DNA of 64,000 bases. Origin: Dugong dugon. Lineage: Eukaryota; Chordata; Mammalia; Sirenia; Dugongidae. The DNA lies in the NCBI GenBank assembly GCA_030035585.1, contig CM057460.1, forward strand, positions 135,268,714 through 135,332,713, written 5' to 3'. The translations under genes were made by a program, and so were the position numbers. Below are positions 52,451 through 63,630 of this stretch, piece after piece. Numbering within the stretch: the stretch's first letter is position 1; the number at the start of each line of letters is the position of its first letter. Under the pieces are notes generated by a model. That model worked only from the letters and a program-made list of their open reading frames with translations, had not been told where the DNA came from and did no database searches.

Positions 52451-53285
52451 TCACCACACTATAGGGCACATTGAGATTTTACTTCTCAACCCTCCTCAGA
52501 ATCTCAAAGATAACTCCAGCACGGTCCTTTCCCACCTCCCTCCCCCAAAAAGAAAATGTGAATTTCTATGCAAGATTTTTGGAAAATATTTAAAATAATT
52601 TTCTACTAGTATTTTTTAAAATGAAAATTATCCTAAAATAAAAGGGAAATACATTTAAATGCTCAAAGAAGAGAAAACAAGATCACAAAGTATATGAGCA
52701 GAGCAAATCTGATCCAAAGATTTTCATTCTTATATTTGTACTCATTTAAATGATTAGCCTATTTTGAGAAGGACAAGTTAGCTGACATGTTGGAAAATCT
52801 CAAGCAATTTTAAAGAAATGTTAGATAAATCAGTACTCGTAGGTGTATTTGTCTGGAGCTGTGTATGCAGGAGGAGCAGAGAAGGATCTCTGAGCCCGTC
52901 CTTCCCACTGTAGACACCAAAATTGCCTCTTTGGCAATCCTTCTTGTGCCTGGAATTACATACCCTTAGCTACTCCTGACTCTGTCTCCTGCTAAAATGT
53001 ATCTCCTGAGGGAGACAGTGCTTTAGTCTTTTCAGTCTTTACGTGATTGTATCCAATTGTTCATGAAAACGGCTTCTTATTAGGGAGAAAGGTGGAGAGA
53101 ACATGAGGACCTGCATTACTGTGTGAGGTCAGGGATCAAAAAAGGGTGAGAAGAAGGAAAACGAATCACCACGTGTCCCCCTAGCTCCATTTGGCACATC
53201 CAAAGTAGGAGGTGAAATGAGCTGGTAGCAAAAATAAGAGTACTTATTTCTGTTGAATTTTTTCTTACTGCCCTTCTTTGTTCAG
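52451..53285. other. no recognised feature
   Basis: AT-rich to neutral single-copy-looking DNA without assignable elements. Confidence 0.45.
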
Positions 53286-53580
53286 CCTGTATGCCCAGCA
53301 CCTAGCATAGTGCCTGGCTTATAGTTAACCAGTTGCTGTCGAGTCTATTCTGACTCATGCTGACCCAATGTGTGTCAGAGTAGAACTGAGCTCCATAGAG
53401 TCTTCAATGGCTGTAATCTTGCAGAAATAGATCACCAGGGCTTTCTTCCAAGGTACCTCAGGGTAGATTCAAACCGCCCACCTTTCAGCTAGTGGTCAGG
53501 CACTTAACTGCTTGTGTCACACAGGGACTCAGTAGCATGTAGTAGAAGCTCAGTAAATATTTGTTTGGCAGATGAATGAG
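53286..53580 (+). repeat. L2 3' end split by an AfroSINE
   Basis: 'gcccagcacctagcatagtg' and 'cctggcttatagt' stand before the SINE, and 'tagaagctcagtaaatattt' continues after it. Joined, they give the usual L2 terminus. Confidence 0.82.
53326..53530 (-). mobile_element. AfroSINE, variant B
   Basis: Reversed copy with 'tgtgtcagagtagaactgag', 'aatagatcaccagggctttc' and a decayed head. Sits inside the L2 3' end. Target duplication unclear, possibly the 'tagcatagt' / 'tagcatgtagt' pair. Confidence 0.9.
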
Positions 53581-55216
53581 CCATCCTTTGAAAGGCACTT
53601 CAGGCTCCTGGCTCCTCCAACCTTCCCATCCTTCAAGCAAAGTTCTGCCTTCTCTCTCCTAGCAACCTTCTCACTTGCAAGCGAATTTCTCCCCTGATTT
53701 TCTCCAGCAAATATCATTTCTGCTGCAAGTTTTAAGAAGAATTAATCATATGTAGACAGTGATGGCTCTTCAAATGTTTTATTGAAGTTATTTATATCAT
53801 CTTTTGCCGTAAAAATGTTCCATATGTTTGTATCTTGTCTCCTGGATTTTTAGCCTCCTAAAGGTAGAGGTTTGACAACTTTGTTTCCCCGATGCTTATA
53901 ACAGAGACATAAATGATGGTTGGATTTTTATAAGAAAATGTCACCTTTAAATTCAAGCAAACTAAAAGGAAATGGAAAAATTGAGACACTAGGTACATTA
54001 TCTTACTGCTTCATGTATCTCGAAAGATTTGAAAGTGTTTAATTAAACCAGTGTGTTTGTTGTTAGTAACGCGCTGCTCTCAACTGAATAAAATAATTGA
54101 TTTTAAATTACCAGAGTAATCCTTATTTATCTGGACAGGCAATGCATGATCATGCACATATACACTATGACTTTACCTGATAAAATTAAGAGAAACAGTC
54201 CTAAGTTGCAAGTGCCCTCGGCATAGCATTATAATAGACTTTCAGAAATGCAAAGAATGAAAATGGATTTGCCTGCACCCTTAAATTTTCTGATTTAGAA
54301 AACCAGAATTTTGATAGTGGTGAGGCTGAGGAAACAACACTCACTTTCCCTGTGGGTTACATATTGGCATTATTATTAACATTCTTACAAGCTGCAGAAT
54401 TTTAAGTTGTTTTTTTTTTCCTGAGATTTCCTTATATATTCTTCTTATCTGTTTTCTTCCAATGTACCAGTTCTCAGGACTACTAATAAACTTACGGTCT
54501 TTTTCTACTACTTAGAATTTCTTTGTATCTCTGTGAAATGTGTGAGCACAGAGAGTATTACTATATGTCAGCATCTATATAATAAAACTAACTCCCCACC
54601 ACCCACCGCCTTCTCTAGTTGGTTATGATGGGGTCGAAAGTTCAAAGCCACAGCGCATCAGGATTTTCCCCCTCTTGGCAATCAAATAAATCAATGAGGA
54701 AAAAAAAGAAAAGAAAATCCACCTCCACATCAACTGTCAGCAGGATATTGTGAACGGATTAATACAGCTCTTAAGATATTGCTGCAGGTCAGACACTGAG
54801 CCTGTCAGGCTTTCCGTGTGATTGTATAGTGAGCCACAACCAAGACAACCCACAGCATATTAAAAACGTTTGTAATGGGGGGCACAGCAACATGATGGCC
54901 TAGCCCGCTCAGTGGTGTTCAAACAAAAGAGAAAATAACGTACGCCTTGAAGGACCGTGCACACTTACAAATAAGAGTTTGCCCTGGCTGCATAGATCAT
55001 GGTTTAGATGCAGTGTGGAAACGGTTGTATTTACCTTTCACATCAGAAATGATGTGAGAATAATTCCACTGACTCTCTCTCCAGGAAACCCAGTCTTCAG
55101 GGTTACTCTCTTCTTGTCAATCTCTACCCATCCCCACCTTCTAGTAAAACCACTCCTGAGGTTTTCTTTGTGTTCTGTTTAGAGATATTTGGAAGGCCTC
55201 TCCCTCCAAAAAGCCA
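53581..55216. other. repeat-poor interval
   Basis: About 1.6 kb without an assignable repeat. 54610-54870 looks unusually information-rich for its AT-rich setting ('caatcaaataaatcaatgag', 'caggtcagacactgagcc'). The frame at 54979-55182 has no known domain. Candidate conserved non-coding DNA. Confidence 0.4.
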
Positions 55217-55370
55217 ACACTTAGTGGTTAAGAGCTCAGCTGCTAACCAAAAGGTTGGCAGTTCGAATCCACCAGCTGCTCCTTGGAAACTCTATGGCAG
55301 TTCTACTCTGTCCTATAGAGTCACTGTGAGTTAGAATTGACTCCACGGCAACAGGGTTGGGTTTTTTTTA
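55217..55370 (+). mobile_element. AfroSINE, short form, 5' end clipped
   Basis: Near-consensus from 'cttagtggttaagagctcag' through B box 'ggcagttcgaatccacca' to 'caacagggttgggttttttt'. The first 15 or so bases of the head are missing. Confidence 0.95.
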
Positions 55371-55387
55371 TTCACAGAAGCCAGGGG

Positions 55388-55590
55388 CTATCTAATTACC
55401 TTTGTATGAGTTTAATCCATACAACAATTCTCTGAGGCTGGTGCTTTTATTATTATCCCATTTTGTAGATGCAGAGACTGAGGGGAGTTCAGGAAAACTG
55501 TCCCAGCTGTTCTGCTGAGAAGTGGCACTCAGGATTCAAACCCAGAGAGCCTGAAGTCACAGCCCATCCAAGCTTTAAATCCCTGCACAA
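55388..55590 (-). repeat. MIR SINE
   Basis: Reversed MIR: 'atcccattttgtagatgcag', 'gcactcaggattcaaaccca' and 'gagagcctgaagtcacagcc'. It starts just after the SINE tail. Confidence 0.82.
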
Positions 55591-56572
55591 CCAGTCCTCT
55601 TAATACCTAACAACAGAGCAGAAGTGCACTCCCAAGCATGCCAGTCCCCCAGGTTCCCATCTCTGTCTCCTTCCTCTTATTTATTTTTACTGAAAGCAAA
55701 GTTAAGGATGATATCAACCTGGATATTCCACTTCAACTCAGACAAAAAGCTATCTCATCCTTTTCTTCTCTTCAAAACCATGCTAAATTATATATAACTC
55801 AATACCTTAACTAAAAAATTATTTTAAAAATATCGAAGCTTTGTATTATTGTTGCATTATCCCCTTGGATGCTTTAGTTCTCTTTGAGAGCTTATCATTT
55901 TCCCCAAAAGCCAATTGGGGAGGAGACAATATGTCTTTTGGCTCTTGAACACTGCTTGCCTCTGAAGCTCATTATGGCAAGTCACTTTCTGAAGCTGGGC
56001 TGTAGCTCTGGATAAATGAGCATATGATGTTTTAAATAAACATATAACATTTACGTTTGCTGTTTCTTAAAATGATTTATCATCATTTTCTTCTTTCAGT
56101 CCTGCTCTCTGGACATAAAAGACATCAGCTTTTGCTGTTTATACAAACCAAATCCTCTGTTTGCTCTGATTATGCATTCATAGGTCTTTAATATAGTACA
56201 GGCATTAGATCTGGGATTATTCCCTTTGGGGGTGGTGGAATTAGATACATTAGCCAACAGAGATAAGGGAGGGCACCAGGGTTTAATTGCCATTAAAATA
56301 GATACTGTGGACAACAAAAATAGAAGGCAGGAAAACAGTCTGTTTTCTCATTTTCTGGCATGGTGAATGAAGTTCTAGGATCGTGTGATTTGCAGCCTCT
56401 CGGAAGTCTCCCAAAATGATGGCCTGGAAGGTATAGGAGGTAGGTTCTGGGAACAGGTTAATCCCTGAGTTCCTAAACGGGCTGGTATTTAAGAAGACAT
56501 TATCAAGTAGAGAGAGAACCTTGGAGTTGCCCACTGTAAAGACGCTTCATCAGCTCTACCTGAATTGGGCAC
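55591..56572. other. repeat-poor interval
   Basis: About 1 kb without an assignable repeat. Overlapping minus-strand frames of 73 and 83 codons have no recognisable domain. 55860-56090 has balanced, non-simple sequence and may be conserved, but this is a guess. Confidence 0.4.
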
Positions 56573-56680
56573 AGTCCACCAGGCGCTCCTTGGAAACTCT
56601 ATTGGGCAGTTCTACTCTGTCCTATAGGGTTGCTATGAGTAGGAATAGACTCAACGGCAGTGAGTTTGGTTTTTGGTTTG
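56573..56680 (+). mobile_element. AfroSINE, 5'-truncated
   Basis: Begins within the body ('ccaccaggcgctccttggaa') and runs to 'gtgagtttggtttttggttt'. The tRNA-like head is absent. Confidence 0.93.
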
Positions 56681-57010
56681 GTAAATCAGTGGAATACAAT
56701 TACATCATCCCAAACTCTCATGCCTCTCAGAAGTCATTTCAGAAATGTGGAGACAGAAACTTTCTTCCTGTGTGGCCCCAATTAGTGGCTGGACAGAAAG
56801 GAAATTTTCATAGGTAATTTCAGTTGGCAACTTTATATTTTTCGTTATTTCATAATTGGCTAATCTGTCCGCTTTTTCTTTTTCATTCTATTCATGGACA
56901 TTGTAAATGGATCTTGTCAGACTCCCCCAGAAGCAGATACTTGTGGTCTGCCGTGGGTTTGAGCAATTTAACCTGTTAACTCGTACGGAACAGATATGAT
57001 GTAAGTGCTG

Positions 57011-57034
57011 TTTTTTTTTTTTTTTTTTTTTTTT
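57011..57034 (+). repeat. T(24) homopolymer
   Basis: An uninterrupted run of 24 T with no recognisable retroposon body beside it. Likely length-variable. Confidence 0.95.
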
Positions 57035-57218
57035 AGTGACTGTGTAAGTAGCACATATTTTCACTTCAGTTTAGAAATCTTTAACTTTCCTTGGTTTTAA
57101 TAGGAAAGCCAAAGGGGGGAAAATAAAACAAAACAAAATCTTGCTATTTTGAGTAATGAGCATTAAGAAAAACACCTTAGAATACAGAGGTTTATTAGAA
57201 TGTGGAAAAACCAGAATT
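57035..57218. other. no recognised feature
   Basis: AT-rich spacer between the T run and an L1 fragment. Confidence 0.4.
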
Positions 57219-57232
57219 AAAAATATACTGGC

Positions 57233-57477
57233 TGATTCCATTTATTTGGAATCCTAGAAGGAGCAAAACTAATCTATAGTGACAGAAAGCAGATCAGAGG
57301 TTGCCCAAGCCTGGGGGTGGGGGTTGACTGGGAAGGAGCACAGGGCACGTCCTGGGGAGATTGAAATGTTCTGTATCTTCATTGTAGTAGTTGCACTAAT
57401 TAAAGTCATCAAGCTGTACACTTAAAATGAGTGCATTTTATTGTATGTAAATTATATCTCCATAAAGTTGTTTTTTT
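57233..57477 (+). mobile_element. L1M 3' end, short, with diverged target duplication
   Basis: 'gaatcctagaaggagcaaaa', 'gtgacagaaagcagatcaga', 'ttgaaatgttctgtatcttc' and 'atgtaaattatatctccata' follow the L1M 3' UTR to its end. Flanks ending 'atactggc' (to 57232) and 'gtactggc' (to 57492) suggest a target duplication of about 14 bp. Confidence 0.85.
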
Positions 57478-57639
57478 AAAAAACGTACTGGCGTTTAAGT
57501 TACTGAGGAGCCATGGGAAACCTTTCTAAATCATGTTTTATTTTAATATAAAAGAAAATACTTGAGCTAATACTCCAGGAGTCATTAATGGTGGAATAGA
57601 TTTTTTTTCCAAACAAAAATAATATATATCCATCAGCTT

Positions 57640-58560
57640 TAAGTGCTGTAGCTGACAAGCTGAGCCTGCTATTGCCAACTACCATCTGAGAAGTTGGGGG
57701 CTGGCTCTGCCTGCGCAGCGGCAGGCTCCCTGCTCTCCTCCAAAGAATGCATGGTTTTCTTGCTCCACGTGATAGTGTGCTCCTTTGTAATGGATCGCAA
57801 GGCAACCAAATTATTGCATTCCTTGTGACCCAAGATGTACTTTTATCTCCCACATGGACACGGAAATAAGTATCCACCAGCTGCGTGCCCAGCGCATCTT
57901 TCTCATTTCTCAAGTGACAGTGTCGGAATATTACCCATGTCTCCATTCACAGAGGCCGGTACGACGCCGGAGTAGGAAGGCGCTCGTAGTTAATCCCAGC
58001 TCCTCCAAGTGTAGTCTGCAAGAGGAAGGCAGTTGCCCAGAGAGAGAGGCAGCGGCGGGTCCTGTGGTCAGCTCTATGGGGCCGGAATGGAGCCGCTGCA
58101 GGCTGATCCTGAGCTGCGGCCCTGCCCCGGATCCCAACACCCGAGGCCACCAGGGCCCGACTGTCTGGGGTCCCTTGCAGGCCCTCCATCCCTCTGTCCC
58201 TCCCTCCCCCTGCAGCACCAGATACTCTCCCCACGTCAGGAGCAGAGCGCACTGCCCTTGACAGATGGGGAGGTTTAGGTTTTGTGATTCAACAGTTGAT
58301 AGTGAGCATTCCCCTCAGAGGAAAACTAGCCAGAGCCAAGCCATTTCTTTCTCTGTGGTCCCGCAGGCTCTTGGAGTGTTTACACTAACTCCAGGCCAGG
58401 GAGGAGAATTTACAGCCTTATCACTGGAATTAAAGGCGATGTCGGCCGGGGATGCCTGTCTCCCTTGCTCTTTTTCCAAGGGAGACTTTTGGCTTCATGC
58501 TGACAGGCGGTTATTTTGTTCTCTCTCTCCTCCTTTGCCTGAAGTTCCTCTTTGAAGATT
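57640..58560. promoter_or_regulatory. GC-rich, repeat-free block with a CpG cluster
   Basis: By eye, about 16 CpG sites fall in roughly 57950-58255, at about 60 percent GC, in a region otherwise nearly empty of CpG. No transposon is recognisable. Several overlapping open frames of 95-148 codons on both strands are typical of GC-rich DNA and none resembles a known domain. It could be a small CpG island, an enhancer, or an exon of an unrecognised transcript. No clear initiator, TATA box or flanking splice sites fix an orientation. Confidence 0.45.
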
Positions 58561-58734
58561 TTCTGTCACGTTTATTGGGATAATGAGGATTTCTTTGTTT
58601 TGTTTTTTAAACTTCTATCCCAATATTAACGTCAGGGAATGATATCGATACGAAAGTAATCTCTTAAAAATTGCAAATTAGACTGACTCAACATAAAGAT
58701 ATGCTTCAGTTCAGTATTTCTTTTTTAAAAAAAT

Positions 58735-61140
58735 TATTCAATATTAAGTTTAAACAAAGGACTGTTTAAAATATATGTACAGTATAAAGAATAATGATAC
58801 AATGGATACCTGTATACCTAGTTTAAAAAAAAATAAACCAAACCCTTTGCCAGTGAGTCAATTCCTACTCATAGCAATACTACAGGACAGAGTAGAAATG
58901 CCCCACAGGGTTTCCAAGGAGCAGCTGGTGGATTTGAACTGCCGACCTTTTGGTTAGCAGCCATAGCTCTTAACCACTGTGCCACCAGAGCTCCGTGTAC
59001 CTAGTTACTCAGTGTAAATAGAGAACATAACTGCTTTAAGACTTTTGAACCCTTCTCTGATCCAATGTCCATAAGCCCATCACCTTTCCATCCTGAATTT
59101 TTGATTAGCAGTTCCTTACTTAATTTTAGCTTGTTTTATATGTAAAAAATATATTTTATTTTTGCTCGTTTTTAAACTTCATATATGTAGAATCCTATTA
59201 TAGATATTCTTTGTGGCTTGTTTTCTTCAAGGAAAATATTTCCGAGATACATTCGTTTTGCTGCATTCAGGTATAATTCATTCATGCTCACTGTCATCTT
59301 CATTCATCCTATTGTTGGTGGACATCTGGCTTCTTTCCAATTTTTTCTGTTACAAATCATGCTGTTGTGAACCTTATACATTTCTCTTGGTATACCCTCC
59401 AGAATTTCTCTAGGTCTAGGGTAGATAGCTGGGAGTGGAATTATTGGGTCACGGGTGTGTGAATCATTATTTACTAATAATGCCAAATTGTTTTCTATAC
59501 TGGATGGACTGATTCAACCCTTTCACTAGCAATATATACAGTATATATATATATGTATATAATTTTTGTGGGTGCCAATTTAGTGTTAAAAAAATGGGTT
59601 CTCATTGTGATTTTAACTTGCACTTCTCCAGTTACTAATGAAGGTCAGCATCTTTTCCGTGTGTTTATTGGCCATCTGGGTTTCCTCTTCTGTGAAGCGC
59701 CTGTTTTCCATTGCCCATTTCCGCTTGTTAGCTATACATGTTGCAAATATTTTCTCTTGATTTGTGGCTTGTCATTTCACTATCTTTATGGTGGTTTTGA
59801 TGAACAGAGGTTCTTAGTTTTAATGTAGTTTAATTTATCTATCTTTGTGTATGTAGTTTGTGGTTTTTGTGTCTTATTTAAGAAATTCTTCTCTAATCCT
59901 AGGCTACGAAGAGAATCTCTCACATTGTCTTCTAAGAGTTTTCCAATTTCACCTCACATGTTTAAGTCTTTAATCCATCTGGAACTGATTTTCATATGTG
60001 GCTTAAGGTACAGACCAAATTTTATTTTTTTCTATATGGAGCAACATTCATTAAAAAGTCTCTGAAATGCAATGGCCACTATCATAAACCAAGTATCCAT
60101 ATATGTATATTAATCCCCCTCCCCCCCCAGCTCTCTATTCTGTTCCTTTGATCTATTTGTCTATCCCTAAACCAATACCATACTGTATCAATTATTATAC
60201 TTTCATTGTAAAAGGTGATATCTAATAAATTAAATTCTCCTTTGGCCCCTTGATATTAGAATTAGCTTGTCAGTTTCACAGGGAAAAAAAAAAATTCTTT
60301 GGGATTTTTATTTGAATTCTATTGAATCTAAATATCAATTTGAGGAGCACTGACACCCTGATGATATTGAACTTTCCAATCCATGAACATGGTATATGTT
60401 GTGAGTTAAGCCTTCTTTAATGTATTTCAGTAAGGTTTTATAATTTTCTTCATAGAAGTTTTACACATCTTTTCTTAAATTTATTCCTAGAATCATTATA
60501 TTTTGATGCTACATAATTGACATCTTTAAAAAATTATATTTTTAACTATTCAGTGCTGCAGTATAGAAATGCAATTAATTTTTGTATGTTTATTTTTTGT
60601 ATTCAGCAACTTGTAATTCTAATACCTTATCTGTAGGTTGTTTTTATTCTACACATGGTTTTATCTGTGAATAATGATGGCTTTGTTACTTCCAATCCTT
60701 GTAGATTTTATTTATTTCACTTGCCTTAAGTGCATTGGAGAAGACCTCTAGTGCAAGGTTGAATAGAATTAGTAGTAGCAAGCACCCTTATCTTATTTCT
60801 GACTTTAGAGGAAATGCTCTCCACATTTCACCATTAATTGTGATACTTGCTGTAGATAGCCTTTATCAAGTTCTTTAAGTATGGTTCTATTCCTTCATTG
60901 ATAATAGGTTTTTGTCATGAATGGATATTCAATTTTATCAAACAATTTTTCATTACTGAGATCATCACTTGATTTCTACTACTGTGATGAATTTCTGTAA
61001 TTGATTTTTCTAACGTTAAATTAACCTTGCATTATGGGATAAACTCAGCATGATCATGATATATAATCTTATTTTACATGATTGGGCTTGGTCTGCTAGT
61101 ATTTTTCTTAGAATTATTCGATCTAATATTCCAAGTCAGT
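58735..61140 (-). mobile_element. old minus-strand L1, 3' UTR and ORF2, split by an AfroSINE
   Basis: Antisense landmarks in order. 3' UTR text lies at 58.74-59.1 kb, then 'tggacatctggcttctttcc' (59320) and 'ggagtggaattattgggtca' (59432). Next are 'cattgtgattttaacttgca' (59603) and 'attctgttcctttgatctat' (60137). Last come 'ttgaatagaattagtagtag' (60760) and 'ggcttggtctgctagtattt' (61085). The reading frame is thoroughly closed. The L1 is 5'-truncated near 61140. Confidence 0.87.
58824..58994 (-). mobile_element. AfroSINE, short form, with 12-bp target duplication
   Basis: Reversed near-consensus copy. Flanks 'gtatacctagtt' (58812-58823) and 'gtgtacctagtt' (58995-59006) match at 11 of 12. Inserted in the 3' UTR of the old L1. 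Confidence 0.96.
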
Positions 61141-61497
61141 ATTTCTTAGAAGCAAAATAATTTCACCAGTCTTTGCCCAGTCTCCAATGATAATGAACCT
61201 TAGATGAGTTGCTATTAAAGCTATATTCTATTTTGTGACGTTGAAACATAAGCTTCCAAATAAAAATCTCTTTCATGAGCATCGTGGAAGCACCATATAA
61301 GACTTGCGTTTCAGTCCCCAAGTATATTCTGCATCCTTTGAATGTTAAATCTTGAATTCATTATTTGAACAAATTTTCAAGCAGCATGAGAAAAACCTAA
61401 ATTTCTTAAACTGCATGGAAGTGTTATATGGAGATATATTTTTGCCAGATTCATAAGTATCTTTAGCCATTAAAGAAGTTTCAGATTTTTTATCCAC
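61141..61497. other. no recognised feature
   Basis: AT-rich sequence beyond the L1 truncation point. Confidence 0.4.
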
Positions 61498-61507
61498 ATA
61501 TAAATTA

Positions 61508-61727
61508 GTAAAAACAAAAACCAGACCAGTTGCTGTGGAGTCAGTTCCTACTCATGGCAACCTCATGTGTTTCAGAGTAGAACTGTGCTCCATAGGGTTT
61601 TCAAGGCTTTGACCTTTCGGAAGCAGATCACCAGGCCTTTCTTCAGAGGCACTTCTGGGTGGGTTCAAACAGCCAACTTTTTGGTTAGTAGTTGCGTGCT
61701 TAACCTTTGCACCACCCAAGGTCTCCT
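61508..61727 (-). mobile_element. AfroSINE, variant B, with 10-bp target duplication
   Basis: Full reversed variant-B copy: 'agaccagttgctgtggagtc', 'agcagatcaccaggcctttc' and the head 'ccaccc.aaggtc' region. Perfect flanking repeat 'atataaatta' (61498-61507 and 61728-61737). Confidence 0.95.
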
Positions 61728-61737
61728 ATATAAATTA

Positions 61738-62894
61738 AAGCCAATTTTTTTGTGTGTGCTTCCAAGCAACTGCTATTGGGTTGCCAAGCTTGCCAGGCTT
61801 TTCCTCACAATTGAGCCATAAGCATTTTTAGGACAGGCACCACAGTCTTCAGTCCTCATCTGTCCTTCAGTAGAGCACGGTGCCTCATGTTTCGCCCACA
61901 GAGCTGAGGGTACTCCAGAAACAGAAACGAATTGTCTCCTTAGTGGATAAAGAGGTAGTATGGGGCAGTGGTTAAAGCCAGACTGTCTCAGGCCTCCTTC
62001 ATGCTTCTCAACAATCACTTAAGAATTCAGAAATGTTTGTCTAGCTTTATAGTCAGGCTTCCCACAAGGGAAAGAAAAAAAAAAAACTGGGTTAAAAATG
62101 CATACTTTGGAAAACAAGGTAAAGAGCAGATCCTTCATGTGAATTCCTGAAATAATGTGTGGTTCAGGAGATGTGTTCAGTCGGAACTTTCTCCCAATGT
62201 CTATCTTTCTATACCTTCCAGTTGACTTCTTACCTTTCCTTTGTTGGTTATCCCTTTTTGTTTGGGATCCCTTTTTGCCAATAAGAACCCTCCATTCTAT
62301 TAGAAAGGTCAGGGAACATGGTTGTTTGGAAACGAGAATGATTGAACATAGCCATTATGTGGAAGAATTTTTGAAAAGTGAGGGTATAGCAAAACAAACA
62401 CTATTTTCAAATCTGGATCTCCTGACCTTGGGAACCCAAAAAATCACCATGTACCAGGCAATGCTTCACAGCTTGCCATTGCTCATCTGAACATTGGAGG
62501 CAAAGCACACTACTCTAATTGGTCCCTAATTGGCTTGGCTAGTAATGGGGCCCACTGCTCCCAGTATGAAGCCAACCCCACACTTCTTGGTTTCCTGTGA
62601 CAGGATGAAGGGGGCGGGTGGTGGTGAAAACTCCTGGGACTGAAGATGTTTCTTCAGAGCTTCATGAGATACCTTTAAATGAACTCGTGGAGGAAAAAAA
62701 GCCCCACAAAGCTGTATGTTATTGATACTGTGATTTAAAATAATATTCTAATCAATGAAAACCTATGAAATTACGGATGCCGTAAATAATTTATATTATT
62801 TTTAATTTAATTAACCATCAGTGATATATCTCGGGTTTGCTTTAAATTATCCCAGCAGAGGTAAAAAGCATATAGGTGGCAAATATGTGAAGTA
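61738..62894. other. no recognised feature
   Basis: About 1.1 kb of single-copy-looking DNA. The 111-codon plus frame (62155-62490) shows no known domain, and its start lacks a convincing context. Confidence 0.45.
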
Positions 62895-63015
62895 AGAATG
62901 GTGACGTGTAGATCATCCAGGCTAGGGATGGATATATGGGAGTTCATTATATGATTTTCGCTACTTTTGTGGAAGTTTGAAAATTTCCATAATGAGAAAA
63001 GTTTTTTTTAATCTG
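62895..63015 (+). mobile_element. L1M terminal fragment
   Basis: 'gttcattatatgattttcgc', 'gtggaagtttgaaaatttcc' and 'ataatgagaaaag' match the end of an old L1 3' UTR. Confidence 0.72.
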
Positions 63016-63479
63016 TGATTAAAATGGGAAGAAAGATGTAAACTTTGTTCCTATCCATGGTGGGTACTGTGATGTACTGCTCACCTCCTCCTTGAGGAAT
63101 GAAAACATATTCCTCAGGTGCTGGAAGTGCTACTGACAGAAAGCCCTCAGCCATCAGCACCCACACAGACTGTCTCAGCTGGAGAGAAAGCCACTTCCCC
63201 CAAGGTTGCACATCCTTCCTGGGGCAGCCTGTCTCGATGACTGATTGATGTGGGAGTAGAAAGGCCCAGACTCCTCATGCCAACATCCCAGCTTCACAAG
63301 TCCCCATAGGTTTGGTTGAAGCCTCCACTGAGACTACACAGCAGTTCATCTTCTCCTGCTTCTTCCCTCCCCTTCCACAGATGTTGATCCAAAGAGCACT
63401 TCTTCATAAGCCTCCCCCAAACTTACCTCATTCAAAGTCTGCTTCCTGGGGGAGCCCAACCTGTGACACCACTATAGAC
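63016..63479. other. no recognised feature
   Basis: Neutral-composition DNA without assignable elements. An 85-codon frame continuing into the next feature has no recognisable domain. Confidence 0.45.
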
Positions 63480-63630
63480 ACAGAATCAGAGAATGTTAAT
63501 GATGAAAGGGACCTAAGTGCATTCTCAATCCCAATGCCTCATTTTACAGGAAAGAAAAGTGTACTCTAAGGAGGTTATGTGACTTACCCAATACCAATCC
63601 AATACTAGTTGATGCCATAACCAAAAAGGT
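63480..63630 (-). repeat. MIR-like ancient fragment
   Basis: 'gaatcagagaatgttaatga' followed by 'gcctcattttacaggaaaga' and 'ggttatgtgacttacccaat' is a familiar reversed MIR-related pattern. Confidence 0.55.

Noticed and set aside
57500-58555. Overlapping open frames of 95-148 codons on both strands, possibly a gene
   Set aside because: GC-rich DNA has few stop codons by chance. The frames overlap in several phases, no domain is recognisable, and no splice or start context supports one over the others.
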